Below the pieces are notes generated by a model that saw only the letters and a list, made by a program, of their open reading frames with translations, ran no database searches and was not told where the DNA came from. From JAWKSY01 sp041402125 (GTDB taxonomy: Bacteria > Planctomycetota > GCA-002687715 > DRQF01), in NCBI GenBank assembly GCA_041402125.1, contig JAWKSY010000016.1, positions 1 to 64,000 of the forward strand: a DNA stretch of 64,000 bases. The letters run 5' to 3'. The translations under genes and the position numbers were made by a program. Within the stretch, counting starts at the first letter, position 1. Each line of letters starts with the position of its first letter. Below, piece after piece: positions 26,201 to 34,976 of the stretch.

Positions 26201-27076
26201 ATGAAGCGCGACGAGGTGATGAAGAAGCTGCGGGCGGCGGGCAAGGAGTCGCATCGCAAGACCTACCTCCGCCACGGCGTGGTCGGGGAGATCTTCGGCG
26301 TGCCCTACGCCGAACTCTACAAGATCCAGCGCGCGATCGGGACCGACCAGGCCCTCGCGGAGGAGCTCTGGGCGACCGGGAACCACGACGCCCGCGTCCT
26401 CGCCGCCTTCATCGCCGACCCGAAGACGCTCGCCGGCAAGACCCTCGACTCCTGGGCGAAGACGGCGACGAACCAGCTCAGCCTCGACGCCCTCTCCGGG
26501 CTCGCTTCGCGCTCCGAGCGCGCCGTCACTCACATGAAGAAGTGGATGGGGGCCCGGGCCGAGTGGCTCTCGGCCGCCGGCTGGCACCTCTTGTCGAGCC
26601 TCGCGATGCGCCCCGACGCGCCGCTGGCGGACGAGGACTTCGCGGCCTACCTGGACGAGATCGAGCGCGACATCGGGACGGCGAAGAACCGCGTGCGCCA
26701 CGAGATGAACGGCGCCCTGATCGCGATCGGCTCGCGGGGCGGCCGCCTGAAGGACCGGGCGCTCGCGATCGCGAAGCGCATCGGCAAGGTGGAGGTCGAC
26801 CACGGCGACACCGCCTGCAAGACGCCCGACGCGATCACCTACATCGCCAAGATGGCGGCGCGGGCGAAGAAGGCGGTCTCGAAGGCGTCGAAGGAGGTCG
26901 TGGAGAAGGCGACCGCGAAGTCGCCCGCGACGACGAAGAAGCCCGCGACGAAGAAGCCCGCGACGAAGAAGCCCGCGACCAAGAAGACCGCGACGAAGAA
27001 GGCGGCGACGAAGAAGGCCGCCGCGAAGAAGACCTCCGGGGGCGGCGCACGGAAGGCGGCGCGCAAGCGCTCCTGA
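26201..27076 (+). CDS. AlkD-like DNA alkylation repair protein with histone H1-like tail
   Basis: A 291-residue protein. Residues 1-215 match the HEAT-like repeat DNA alkylation repair family (GVPYAELYKIQRAIG, LAEELWATGNHDARVLAAFI, then paired helices with WLSAAGWHLLSSLA), which excise alkylated bases. Residues about 218-291 are a low-complexity tail of repeated KKPAT, KKTAT and KKAAT units, as in bacterial histone-H1-like proteins, likely binding DNA non-specifically. ATG 26201 has GGAGG 5 bases upstream; an upstream GTG-type start at 26165 is weaker. The tail is encoded by 15-bp tandem units, so its length may vary between strains. Catalysis is inferred from the fold. Confidence 0.78.
   Translation: MKRDEVMKKLRAAGKESHRKTYLRHGVVGEIFGVPYAELYKIQRAIGTDQALAEELWATGNHDARVLAAFIADPKTLAGKTLDSWAKTATNQLSLDALSGLASRSERAVTHMKKWMGARAEWLSAAGWHLLSSLAMRPDAPLADEDFAAYLDEIERDIGTAKNRVRHEMNGALIAIGSRGGRLKDRALAIAKRIGKVEVDHGDTACKTPDAITYIAKMAARAKKAVSKASKEVVEKATAKSPATTKKPATKKPATKKPATKKTATKKAATKKAAAKKTSGGGARKAARKRS
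26941..27030 (+). repeat. Six 15-bp tandem units encoding the Lys-Ala-rich tail
   Basis: Units GCCCGCGACGAAGAA at 26941, 26956 and (one change) 26971, then diverged copies at 26986, 27001 and 27016. Each encodes a five-residue KPATK-type step. The first two copies are identical at DNA level, suggesting recent expansion. Confidence 0.85.
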
Positions 27077-27136
27077 CGCTACCGCCGCGAACCCGGAGAC
27101 CGGACACACGATTCCTGACCCCGCTGGAGATCCGAC

Positions 27137-27769
27137 ATGAATCGAGGAATGGGTAGGCTCTTTCTCCTGATCGGCACCGTCGCCTACGCCGCGATCGCCG
27201 TGCTGGCGCTGCTGACCTTCATGAAGCACGTGGCGATCTTCTCGCTCGCGACCCTCGGGATCGCGATCCAGGTCGCGCTCGCGCTGCCGCTGATCGCCTT
27301 CCTCTTCGCGGGCCGGAGCATGCCGGTGCTCCCCTACGCGCGGTGGATGGCCGGGCTCGTGAGCGTGCTCGCGATCGCCGGGCTCCTGGGCGTTCCGACG
27401 GGGACGAGCGAAGCCCGTGATCCCCAGCTCGCGATCGAAGCCGCGAAGGCCGGCGTGGGCGAGGACATGAACGCCCGGAAGATCCTCGACCTGAAGGTCG
27501 ATCTCGCCGGAGCCGACAAGGACGACCGGAAGGACATCGAGAAGAAGATCGAGGAGGCCCAGAAGGAGATCTCCGACAAGGACAAGGAGGAACTCCAGCG
27601 CGAGATGGCGGTCCTCGAGGCGAAGGAGGATCTCGCCCGGTTCGATTCGGCCGCGCGGGGGTCCTCGCTCCGCGACGCCGAACGGCGCAACGCGCTGCTC
27701 GTGATCGCCGCCTTCCTCGTCCTCGCCGGCGCCTGGATGATGGATCGCGACGGCAAGCCGGCCGCCTGA
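27137..27769 (+). CDS. Inner-membrane protein with an internal coiled coil
   Basis: A 210-residue protein, not recognised. Three N-terminal helices (about 8-30, 34-58 and 68-88) and one near the C-terminus (LLVIAAFLVLAGAWMM) bracket a charged coiled coil at about 110-170 rich in Lys, Asp and Glu (DKDDRKDIEKKIEEAQKEI). The coiled coil is probably periplasmic or cytoplasmic, linking to a partner. ATG 27137 follows TGGAGATCC. It sits 60 bases after the AlkD-like gene but may have its own promoter; a terminator follows directly. Confidence 0.65.
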   Translation: MNRGMGRLFLLIGTVAYAAIAVLALLTFMKHVAIFSLATLGIAIQVALALPLIAFLFAGRSMPVLPYARWMAGLVSVLAIAGLLGVPTGTSEARDPQLAIEAAKAGVGEDMNARKILDLKVDLAGADKDDRKDIEKKIEEAQKEISDKDKEELQREMAVLEAKEDLARFDSAARGSSLRDAERRNALLVIAAFLVLAGAWMMDRDGKPAA

Positions 27770-27788
27770 TCCCCACGACGCCGGGATC

Positions 27789-27830
27789 GAGACCCCGCGC
27801 GGCCCCCGGGCCTCGCGGGGTCTCTTCGTT
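27789..27830 (+). terminator. Intrinsic terminator downstream of the coiled-coil membrane protein
   Basis: An 11-bp stem GAGACCCCGCG (27789-27799) pairs with 27814-27824, around a GC-rich loop, followed by TTCGTTTC. It lies between two convergent genes and could serve both. Confidence 0.7.
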
Positions 27831-27839
27831 TCCCGGGGG

Positions 27840-30800
27840 TCAGGAGTCGAGGAGGTTGCGGACCTTGCGGAGGAGCTCGGCCGGCGCGAAGGGCTTCTGC
27901 AGGAAGCGCGTGTCGGGACGCGCGAGATCGGCGTCGTTGATGATGTCGCTCGTGTAGCCCGACATGTAGATCACCCGGGTTTCCGGACGCTCCCGCTGGA
28001 TGCTCCGGGCGAGGTCGCGCCCGTTGCCGCCCGGCATCACGAGATCGGTGACGAGGAGATCGAGCTCCTCGCCGGCCTGGACGGCCATCGTGCGCGCCTC
28101 GCCGGGACCGGAGGCGGCGAGCACGCGATAGCCGTAGGTCTCGAAGCTGCGCTTCAGGATGCCGCGGATGGCGTCGTCGTCCTCGCAGAGGAGGATCGTC
28201 TCCTGACCGGCGAGCGTGGCCTCGTCCGCGGGCTCCTCGACCGGAACCGGAGCCGCTCCCGCCACGCGGGGCAGGAAGACGGTGAAGGTGGACCCGCGTC
28301 CGACCGCGCTGTCCACCTCGATGCGTCCGGAGCACTGGTGGACGATGCCGTGGACGGAGGCGAGGCCGAGGCCCGTTCCCTTCGCTCCGGGCTTGGTGCT
28401 GAAGAAGGGCTCGAAGATGTGGGGCCGGATCTCGTCCGCGATCCCGGGGCCGGTGTCGGTCACCGCGAGTCGCGCGAGATCTCCCGGGGCGCCGGAGGTC
28501 TCGATCCCGATGACGCCGCCCTCCGGCATCGCGTCCCGCGCGTTCAGGACGAGATTCATCAGGACCTGCTCGAGCTGGCTCGGATCGGCGTGCACGCAGA
28601 CGGGTTCGCGGGCGAGCACCGGCCGGATGCGGACCGGCGCCGGCAGCAGATCTCCGAGCATGGGGAGGAGGCGCGAGACGATCCGGTTCAGATCGACGTC
28701 TTCCGCCTGCTGCACCTGGCGGCGGGCGAATCCGAGGAGCTGACGGACGAGGTTCGAGGCCCGGCGGCTCGAGTCGAGGATGCGGTCGATGTGGCGCGCG
28801 CGTTCCGGCGCGTCGCTCTCCTCGTTGCGGCGGCGGAGGATCTCCGCGTTTCCGATCAAGGCGGTCAGGATGTTGTTGAAGTCGTGCGAGATGCCGCCGG
28901 TGAGGCGACCGATCGCCTCGAGGCGCTTCGACTCCGCGAGCTGGTTCTGGAGATGGGCTCGCTGTTCCTCGGCGCGAGCGCGCTCGGCCATCTCGGCCAC
29001 CAGGCGCTGGTTGACGTCGCGAAGACCGCGGACCTTCCACTGGTGGAGTCCCAGCGTGACGAGCAGGGCGAGGGCCCCCATCAGGACCTTGAACGCCGTC
29101 GTCTCGTAGAAGTGGGGCGGGACGACGAAGCTCACCTCGGCGGGGTGGAGGCTCCGGACTCCGGCCTCGTTGACGGCGTAGACCTCGAAGACGTAGCGGC
29201 CCGGCGCGAGATCCGTGTAGGCGGCCGATCGCCGGAGGCCGGCGTCGGTCCAGCCCTCGTCGCGCCCCTCGAGCCGGTAGTGGTAGGTGACGTGCGCCGG
29301 GTTCGTGAAGCTGATGCCCGCGAAGTCGATCTCGAGATTGCGCTCCCCGCGAGGCACGTCGATCTCGCTCCCGAGCGCGAGCGACGCCCCGCCGGCCCGC
29401 AGCGCGCGGATCACGACCGGGGGCGGCACGAGGTTGAGGTGGACGTTCGCCGGATCAACCGCGATCACGCCCCGGATCGTCGTGAACCACAGGCGCCCCC
29501 GAGCGTCGCGGAAGCCGCCTCGCCCGTTGCCCTCCGGCGCGCCCACGAGCAGGCAGCGGAGGCGCGCGGTCTCGCCGCGGTCCAGGCGATCGAAGTCCTC
29601 CCGCGCGACGGAGAAGACGCCGCGGTTGCTGTTGATCCAGAGCGTCTCGCGCCGGTCCTCGAAGATGCGACCGAGGGAATCGTCCGCGAGGCCGTCGCGG
29701 GTGGTATAGTGGCGGAACCGACCATCGGCGCCGAGGCGAGCGAGGCCGAGGCCGTAGCTCGAGACCCACAGGGTGCCGCCGCCGTCCACGTGGGCCCAGC
29801 GGACGGGCGTCGGCAGGCCCTCGTCGGCCGTCCAGACGCGGCGTGCGCCCTCGGCGTCCCGTCGCAGGATCTCGTCGTCGTCGAGGAACCAGGTCGCGCC
29901 GTCCGGCGTGCGCGCGAAGGGGATCCGGCCGTCGCCCCTTCCGCCGTCGACGCCCGCCAGGTCGCGTGCGCTCCCGTCCCGGCCGATCTCGAAGGCGCCC
30001 TCGCTACCCGAGGTGATCAAGGTCCCGTCCGGCAGCGTGAGGATGCCGCGGCTGGGCGCGGGGTGGAGCGTCTCGAAGCCCGCCTCCCGGCGGCGCAGGA
30101 GTCCGGCGGAGGTCCCGACGACGAGCGTCGCCGTCGCATCGACGGCCACGTCGTTGAGCTCGTCGAAGTCTCGCACGAAGACCCGCCGGCCGTTCTCGAT
30201 CCGGGCCAGGCGCGTGTTGCCCGAGCGGATCCAGGTCGTCTCCTCGGCGTCGATCGCGACGCGTCGCGGGTCATCGGAGTTCGTGACGGCCTCCGGCCAG
30301 AAGAGGTAGGACTGGGCGGTGAAGCAGGCGACGCCGTTGCTGTTGAGTCCGATCCAGACGTTCCCCTCGCCGTCGACGAAGCCGCATCGGATCGTGAAGC
30401 GGTCGTCCCAGGCCGCGACGTGCTCCGAGACGCGGAGGATCCGGTCGCGCTCGACGACGACGAGTCCGGTGTCGGTCGGCATCCAGCACCGGCCGCGGGA
30501 ATCATGCACGGTGTCCTGCTTGACGTGACCGATGCGATGACCGCCGATGGCGGCGAGGCGCGCGGCGAAGTCGAAGCGCTGGCTGGCCACGAGGATCTGG
30601 CGGGCCGAGTCGACCAGCCAGGTCTCCGCGCGCGGCCGGCCCTCGCCGTCGAACTCCGGCGTCGCGACGAAGGTCATGCCGTCGAAACGGCGCGATCCCC
30701 GTTCGAGGACGATCTGGATCTCTCCGTCGGGACGCAGCGCGAGCGCCAGGAGGGCGTCGAGCTCCTCGACGTCGCCGACGTCCTCCCGATGGGGGAGCCA

Positions 30801-31253
30801 GTCCTTCCCGTCCCACGCGAGGAGCTCGCGTTCGAGGACCCAGACCCGGCCCGCCGCGTCCCGCGCGAGCGCGAAGACCTGACCGAAGGTCCGGCCGTCC
30901 GGGCCCCGGATCTCCCGGAACCGTCCGTCGCGATAGGCGAGGAGGCCGGCGTCCTGCGTGCCGACGAGAAGCGTGCCTTCCGCGTCCACCGCCAGCGCCG
31001 TGATCCGGTTGGTGGGCAGTCCTTCGGGCCCGGAGCGGGTGAAGGACTGGAAGACGACGCCGTCGAAACGCGCGAGCCCGCCGAAGGTGGCGAACCACAG
31101 GTGGCCGTCCGGCGACTGGGTGATCGCGTTGACGCTGTTCTGCGGCAGTCCGTCGCTCGTCGAGAAGCGCCGGTAGGACAGCGCTTCGGACTGGGCGTGC
31201 ACCGTCGACGCGGCGACGACGAGCAACATCGCGAGCAACGGCAGTCGGGTCAT
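27840..31253 (-). CDS. Two-component hybrid kinase with periplasmic beta-propeller sensor
   Basis: A 1137-residue inner-membrane sensor. It has a signal peptide (to STVHAQ), then two-component propeller repeats from about 25 to 610 with repeating LWFATFGGLARFDG-type blades and GLPTNRITAL linkers, a Y_Y_Y domain (about 630-700, YHYRLEGRDEGW), one membrane helix (ALALLVTLGLH), a HisKA domain with His790 in GGISHDFNNIL, a HATPase (NLVLNARDAM, DTGPGI, GTGLGLASVHG), and a receiver with acceptor Asp1070 in LLVTDLVMPGG. This is the hybrid two-component class that usually senses sugars or polysaccharides. A DNA-binding output domain is absent, so another regulator must complete the relay. The ATG has no clear ribosome-binding site. 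Confidence 0.9.
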   Translation of the reverse strand: MTRLPLLAMLLVVAASTVHAQSEALSYRRFSTSDGLPQNSVNAITQSPDGHLWFATFGGLARFDGVVFQSFTRSGPEGLPTNRITALAVDAEGTLLVGTQDAGLLAYRDGRFREIRGPDGRTFGQVFALARDAAGRVWVLERELLAWDGKDWLPHREDVGDVEELDALLALALRPDGEIQIVLERGSRRFDGMTFVATPEFDGEGRPRAETWLVDSARQILVASQRFDFAARLAAIGGHRIGHVKQDTVHDSRGRCWMPTDTGLVVVERDRILRVSEHVAAWDDRFTIRCGFVDGEGNVWIGLNSNGVACFTAQSYLFWPEAVTNSDDPRRVAIDAEETTWIRSGNTRLARIENGRRVFVRDFDELNDVAVDATATLVVGTSAGLLRRREAGFETLHPAPSRGILTLPDGTLITSGSEGAFEIGRDGSARDLAGVDGGRGDGRIPFARTPDGATWFLDDDEILRRDAEGARRVWTADEGLPTPVRWAHVDGGGTLWVSSYGLGLARLGADGRFRHYTTRDGLADDSLGRIFEDRRETLWINSNRGVFSVAREDFDRLDRGETARLRCLLVGAPEGNGRGGFRDARGRLWFTTIRGVIAVDPANVHLNLVPPPVVIRALRAGGASLALGSEIDVPRGERNLEIDFAGISFTNPAHVTYHYRLEGRDEGWTDAGLRRSAAYTDLAPGRYVFEVYAVNEAGVRSLHPAEVSFVVPPHFYETTAFKVLMGALALLVTLGLHQWKVRGLRDVNQRLVAEMAERARAEEQRAHLQNQLAESKRLEAIGRLTGGISHDFNNILTALIGNAEILRRRNEESDAPERARHIDRILDSSRRASNLVRQLLGFARRQVQQAEDVDLNRIVSRLLPMLGDLLPAPVRIRPVLAREPVCVHADPSQLEQVLMNLVLNARDAMPEGGVIGIETSGAPGDLARLAVTDTGPGIADEIRPHIFEPFFSTKPGAKGTGLGLASVHGIVHQCSGRIEVDSAVGRGSTFTVFLPRVAGAAPVPVEEPADEATLAGQETILLCEDDDAIRGILKRSFETYGYRVLAASGPGEARTMAVQAGEELDLLVTDLVMPGGNGRDLARSIQRERPETRVIYMSGYTSDIINDADLARPDTRFLQKPFAPAELLRKVRNLLDS

Positions 31254-31320
31254 GGTCGCGCCTGAGCCGGTTCGGACCGCGGTCTCGTCTCTCTCGAGTC
31301 CGCCGCGGCCGTGACCGTCG

Positions 31321-31326
31321 AGGATA
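31321..31326 (-). promoter_or_regulatory. Candidate -10 element for the propeller kinase
   Basis: TATCCT on the minus strand within GGTATCCTCG, 67 bases before the start, in the 229-base divergent region 31254-31482. On the plus strand CTACCAT at 31411-31417 is a similar candidate for the beta-helix gene. Nothing else is recognised in this region. Confidence 0.2.
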
Positions 31327-31482
31327 CCATCTCGCCACGCCGCGTGAACTTCCGTCCGCCACCGACCTTGCGTCGCCCGATCCCCGGGAAGCCGGCGCGC
31401 GCGCCATGGGCTACCATCCGGCGGGCGCAACGGGGTTTCCTCGGCGCCCTCGCGGCGACCGGGTGATCGAGGAGGTGGGACG

Positions 31483-33555
31483 ATGACGTATCGAGTCCTC
31501 TGGACGATGGCCGTCACGGCGCTCGTCGCGGGCGTGGTCGCGGCGCAGGACGAGTTCGATCCGGAGCCGCTCGTCGTCTCGACGGATATCGTCCTGGAGC
31601 CCGACGCGATCCTTCGGCGTCCCGTCGTGATCCGCGGGAGCGCGCTCGTCCTCGACGGCCGAGGGGCCACGCTCGTCGGCCCCGGTCGCCCGGGCGATGT
31701 CGCCGGCTTCACCGGCGTCGGTCTGACGATCGAGGGCGGCGCGGCCGTGACCGTGCGAAACCTGAAGATCCGCGGATTCGGCCTCGGGGTCCTGGCCGTG
31801 GGGACCGAGGGGCTCCTCCTGGAGGATTGCGACGCGTCCGACAACCAGACCGATCCCGCGGCCGGATGGAACGACGAGCGACGGGCCGGCGGGCTGCACC
31901 TCTCGGGCCTTCGCGGCGCCGTCGTGCGTCGCGTGCGCGCGAGCCGGGTCTGGAACGGGATCGACCTGTCGGGCTGCCGCGAAGGCATCGTCGAGGAGTG
32001 CGTGTTCTCGCACTGCTCGAACACGGGAGCCCGGCTGCGACGGTCGAGCCGGAACACGTTCCGGGGGAACGATCTCTCGTACGGGCTCCGGGTCGCGCCG
32101 GGCGAGGCGCACGCACGCGACTCCTGCGGACTCCTGGTCGAGTCCGGAAGCGACGACAACCTGTTCTTCCGGAACGACGTCCGCCACGGCGGCAACGGGA
32201 TGTTCGTGCGCATCTCGAGCGGCTGGACCTCGCGCGGCAACCGGTTCATCGAGAACGACTTCTCGCACGCGCACAATCACGGCGTCGAATGCTGGAGTCC
32301 GGGGAACACCTGGATCCGCAACCGGGCGAACCACTGCAGCTACGGCTTCTGGCTCGGCGGCTCCGACGGCGCGGTCCTCATCGGGAACGAGGCCGCGTTC
32401 AACGGCCGACCCGAGGGCCCGCACAACGCGCCGGAGGCCGGTTTCGGGCACGGCGGCATCGTCTTCACGAAGGGGGCGGCGCGTCACCTGCGGATCGAGG
32501 GGAATCACCTCCACGACAACGGCGGTCCGGGGATCGTGATCCGGGGTCATCGCATCGAGGGCGGCGTCGACTGGCCCTTCTCGCACGTCGTCATCCAGCG
32601 GAATCGACTCGAACGCAACCTCTGCGGGATCTGGCTGGAGGACGGCGAGTTCGTCGAGATCCGCGGAAATCGCGTCGACGGGAACGCCGAGGACGATCGA
32701 CTGCTCCGGACGCGCCACGTCGTCCGCCGCGATGAGGCCGAGGGGGCGGGCGTCGCGCCGCGCGCCCGGCTCGACGGGCCGGTCCGCATGCGGGTGGGAG
32801 AGGAGCGGCGATTCGACGCGAGCGCTTCGCGCGGGATCGAAGGCGAGGAGCTGCGCTTCCGGTTCCTCGTCGGCGGGCAGGTCCTCGACGGTCCCGTCCA
32901 GACCCTCCGCTTCGGGACCCCGGGACGGCACGTCGTGGCGCTGCTCGTGTCCGGAGCGCAGGCCTCCGATCTCGCCTGGCTCGACGTGCTCGTCACGGAC
33001 GAGACCCGAGGCATCGGAGAGGTCGGAACCGAAGGCGAGGCCGGCCGCTGGAGCTTCGTCATGGGCGACGATCCCGACGCGGTGGGGCGCGTCGCCTTCA
33101 CCGACGACGTCGACGCCGTCGAGGGGCGGTCGTCCCTGCGTCTCCGTCCCGATCCCTACCGCGGTCGTGACGTCGCCGCCGTCTACTCCTTCGTCGATCG
33201 CCCCCTCGATCTCTCCCGCCGGACGCGCCTCGCGTTCTGGATCCGCTACCGGAACCCCAACTTCTGGGGCTTCCAGGGACCGAATCCCGTCGTGCGTCTC
33301 CTGACGAAGACCGGCTACTTCACCTACACGCCGGTGGGGCCGAGCGGGCCGCGCAACCTGCTCTGGGAGCTGCCGGAGCCCGAGGGTCGCGAGGACTGGA
33401 TCCGCCTCGAGCTTCCGCTCGCCGGCGGCGGGGGCTGGGAGCGCACGAAGGAGGGCGAGATCGCCCTCGACCGCATCCAGTCGCTGAGCATCCAGTTCGA
33501 CTCCTGGGGGGGCGATCCCTTCACGATCTGGCTCGACGGCCTCCGTTTTGAATAA
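31483..33555 (+). CDS. Secreted right-handed parallel beta-helix protein with PKD-like and C-terminal domains
   Basis: A 690-residue exported protein. The signal peptide ends at VVAAQDE. Residues about 30-425 are parallel beta-helix coils of the NosD/pectate-lyase-like type, with repeated N-rich turns (NTFRGND, NLFFRNDV, NRFIENDFSHAHNH). Residues about 430-515 look like a PKD-type beta-sandwich and 520-690 like a galactose-binding or carbohydrate-binding jelly roll. Such proteins often bind or cleave polysaccharides; catalytic residues cannot be assigned. ATG 31483 follows GAGGAGGTGGGAC. The final Phe-Glu and stop codon are supplied by a palindromic repeat element, suggesting the repeat replaced the original end. 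Confidence 0.78.
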   Translation: MTYRVLWTMAVTALVAGVVAAQDEFDPEPLVVSTDIVLEPDAILRRPVVIRGSALVLDGRGATLVGPGRPGDVAGFTGVGLTIEGGAAVTVRNLKIRGFGLGVLAVGTEGLLLEDCDASDNQTDPAAGWNDERRAGGLHLSGLRGAVVRRVRASRVWNGIDLSGCREGIVEECVFSHCSNTGARLRRSSRNTFRGNDLSYGLRVAPGEAHARDSCGLLVESGSDDNLFFRNDVRHGGNGMFVRISSGWTSRGNRFIENDFSHAHNHGVECWSPGNTWIRNRANHCSYGFWLGGSDGAVLIGNEAAFNGRPEGPHNAPEAGFGHGGIVFTKGAARHLRIEGNHLHDNGGPGIVIRGHRIEGGVDWPFSHVVIQRNRLERNLCGIWLEDGEFVEIRGNRVDGNAEDDRLLRTRHVVRRDEAEGAGVAPRARLDGPVRMRVGEERRFDASASRGIEGEELRFRFLVGGQVLDGPVQTLRFGTPGRHVVALLVSGAQASDLAWLDVLVTDETRGIGEVGTEGEAGRWSFVMGDDPDAVGRVAFTDDVDAVEGRSSLRLRPDPYRGRDVAAVYSFVDRPLDLSRRTRLAFWIRYRNPNFWGFQGPNPVVRLLTKTGYFTYTPVGPSGPRNLLWELPEPEGREDWIRLELPLAGGGGWERTKEGEIALDRIQSLSIQFDSWGGDPFTIWLDGLRFE

Positions 33556-33582
33556 AAGGGGTCAGACCCCATTTATTCAAAA
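33546..33582. repeat. Palindromic repeat copy A (GGGGTCAGACCCC core)
   Basis: Arms TTTTGAATAAAAGGGGTC and its near complement around a central A; one internal mismatch. The TAA at 33553-33555 within this copy ends the beta-helix gene. It is followed by a GGGGGCC spacer and copy B. Confidence 0.85.
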
Positions 33583-33594
33583 TGGGGGCCTTTT

Positions 33595-33625
33595 TGAATA
33601 AATGGGGTCTGACCCCATTTATTCA
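33595..33625. repeat. Palindromic repeat copy B, perfect 31-bp palindrome
   Basis: TGAATAAATGGGGTC and its exact reverse complement around a central T at 33610. Same family as the copies at 40.2-40.4 kb. Confidence 0.9.
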
Positions 33626-33881
33626 TCCGACGAGGTTTCGCCTCTTCGGTCGTCCCTCGCTGCCGTCGAGAACGGCGGTCTCGGTTCCCGCTCACGATCC
33701 TCTCGTCGCGATCACGAGGTCTCCGGCCGGTTCTCGCCGGCCCTTCACCGTCCGATCACGCGGCATCGTCACCATCGCGGATCTCTCCCGTGAGGTCTCG
33801 GAACCTCGGGATGATCGACGCGACCCCTGCCGCGAATGCGGACCCCACGATCGCGTCCTGGCGACGATTCGAGGATGTGAC
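33626..33881. other. Gene-free region after the palindromic pair
   Basis: Together with the palindromes this makes about 326 bases without a gene. A reading frame stays open through it upstream of the glycosyltransferase, but it encodes an Arg-rich, low-complexity peptide without motifs and has no ribosome-binding site, so I treat it as non-coding. No promoter is evident. Confidence 0.5.
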
Positions 33882-34976
33882 ATGTCGACGGTGATCAGGG
33901 AAGGTTCCGGCAGCGCGGCGCGGATCGACGACATGATGCGGGACGCCCGACGCGGCGAACTCGGGGCGCTCGACCAGTATCTCGTCGCGGATCGCGCCCA
34001 GGATCTCGCCATCGCGCGGGCCTACCTCGGGCACGTCGAAGCGGGGCCTCCGCCGGCGCCCGGGCGGCAGCCGCGCGTCGCGGTGCTCATCCCCTGCTAC
34101 AACGAGGAGGCGACGGTCGGGAAGGTCATCGAGGACTTCCGGCGCGAGCTGCCGGACGCCGAGATCGTGGTCTTCAACAACCGGAGCGAGGACCGCACGG
34201 TCGAGATCGCGCTCGCGCACGGGGCCCGCGTGCTCCACGAGCCGAGGCGGGGCAAGGGCAACGTGATCGCCGCGATGTTCGGGACCGTCGACGCCGACAT
34301 CTACGTCATGATCGACGGCGACGACACCTATCCGGCGGAGGAGGTCGGTCGCGTGCTGGCGCCGCTCCTCGAGGGGCGCGCCGACATGGTCGTCGCCACG
34401 CGGCTCCAGGAGTACACCTCGGACAGCTTCCGACCCCTGCACGTCCTCGGGAACAACCTCGTGCGCGGGCTCGTCAACCGGATCTTCGGCGCGCGCCTCA
34501 CCGACATCATGTCCGGCTATCGCGCGTACGGCCGTCGGGTCGCCGAGGGACTCCCCGTCGTCTCGTCCGGATTCGAGATCGAGACCGAGATGACGATCAA
34601 CGCGCTCTACTACCGCTACGAGATCGCGGAGGTGCAGGTGCCGTACCGCGAGCGGCCCGAAGGGAGCGTCTCGAAGCTGCGGACCTTCCACGACGGCTTC
34701 CGCGTGCTCTGGCGCCTCTTCAGCCTCTTCCGCGCCTACAAGCCGCTCACCTTCTTCGGCTCGTTCAGCCTCGTCCTCGCCGCGCTGAGCCTCTGGGCCG
34801 GCTGGGCGCCGGTCAGCGACTACGTCCGCGAGGGCTACGTGCATACGGTTCCGCGCGCGATCCTCGCCACGGGGCTCGCGCTCCTCTCGGGCGGCTTCCT
34901 CTTCCTGGGCATCCTGCTGCACGCCTTCAACTGGCGCCTGAAGGAGATCCAGAACCTCGTCACGCGCCGGCGGTGA
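33882..34976 (+). CDS. Membrane-associated family 2 glycosyltransferase (polyprenyl-phosphate type)
   Basis: A 364-residue enzyme. The GT-A domain starts near residue 64 with VAVLIPCYNEEATVGKVI; the metal-binding motif DGDD lies at 145-148 (YVMIDGDDTYP). Further motifs are EPRRGKGNV, VATRL and DIMSGYRA, as in dolichol-phosphate mannosyltransferase and related enzymes. Two C-terminal helices (about 285-305 and 325-350) anchor it. It would transfer a sugar to a lipid carrier at the inner membrane. ATG 33882 has GAGGA 6 bases upstream. Its stop overlaps the ATG of the next gene (TGATG), which is probably a lipid-linked-sugar-dependent membrane glycosyltransferase, a common pairing. Confidence 0.85.
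   Translation: MSTVIREGSGSAARIDDMMRDARRGELGALDQYLVADRAQDLAIARAYLGHVEAGPPPAPGRQPRVAVLIPCYNEEATVGKVIEDFRRELPDAEIVVFNNRSEDRTVEIALAHGARVLHEPRRGKGNVIAAMFGTVDADIYVMIDGDDTYPAEEVGRVLAPLLEGRADMVVATRLQEYTSDSFRPLHVLGNNLVRGLVNRIFGARLTDIMSGYRAYGRRVAEGLPVVSSGFEIETEMTINALYYRYEIAEVQVPYRERPEGSVSKLRTFHDGFRVLWRLFSLFRAYKPLTFFGSFSLVLAALSLWAGWAPVSDYVREGYVHTVPRAILATGLALLSGGFLFLGILLHAFNWRLKEIQNLVTRRR

Noticed and set aside
26941..27030. Possible CRISPR or mobile tandem repeat
   Set aside because: The units are in frame, without spacers, and encode a Lys-rich tail.
33575..33700. Short ORFs beginning in the palindromes (MGSDP, MGAFLNKWG)
   Set aside because: They are translations of the repeat, recurring with each copy, and do not continue into conserved protein.
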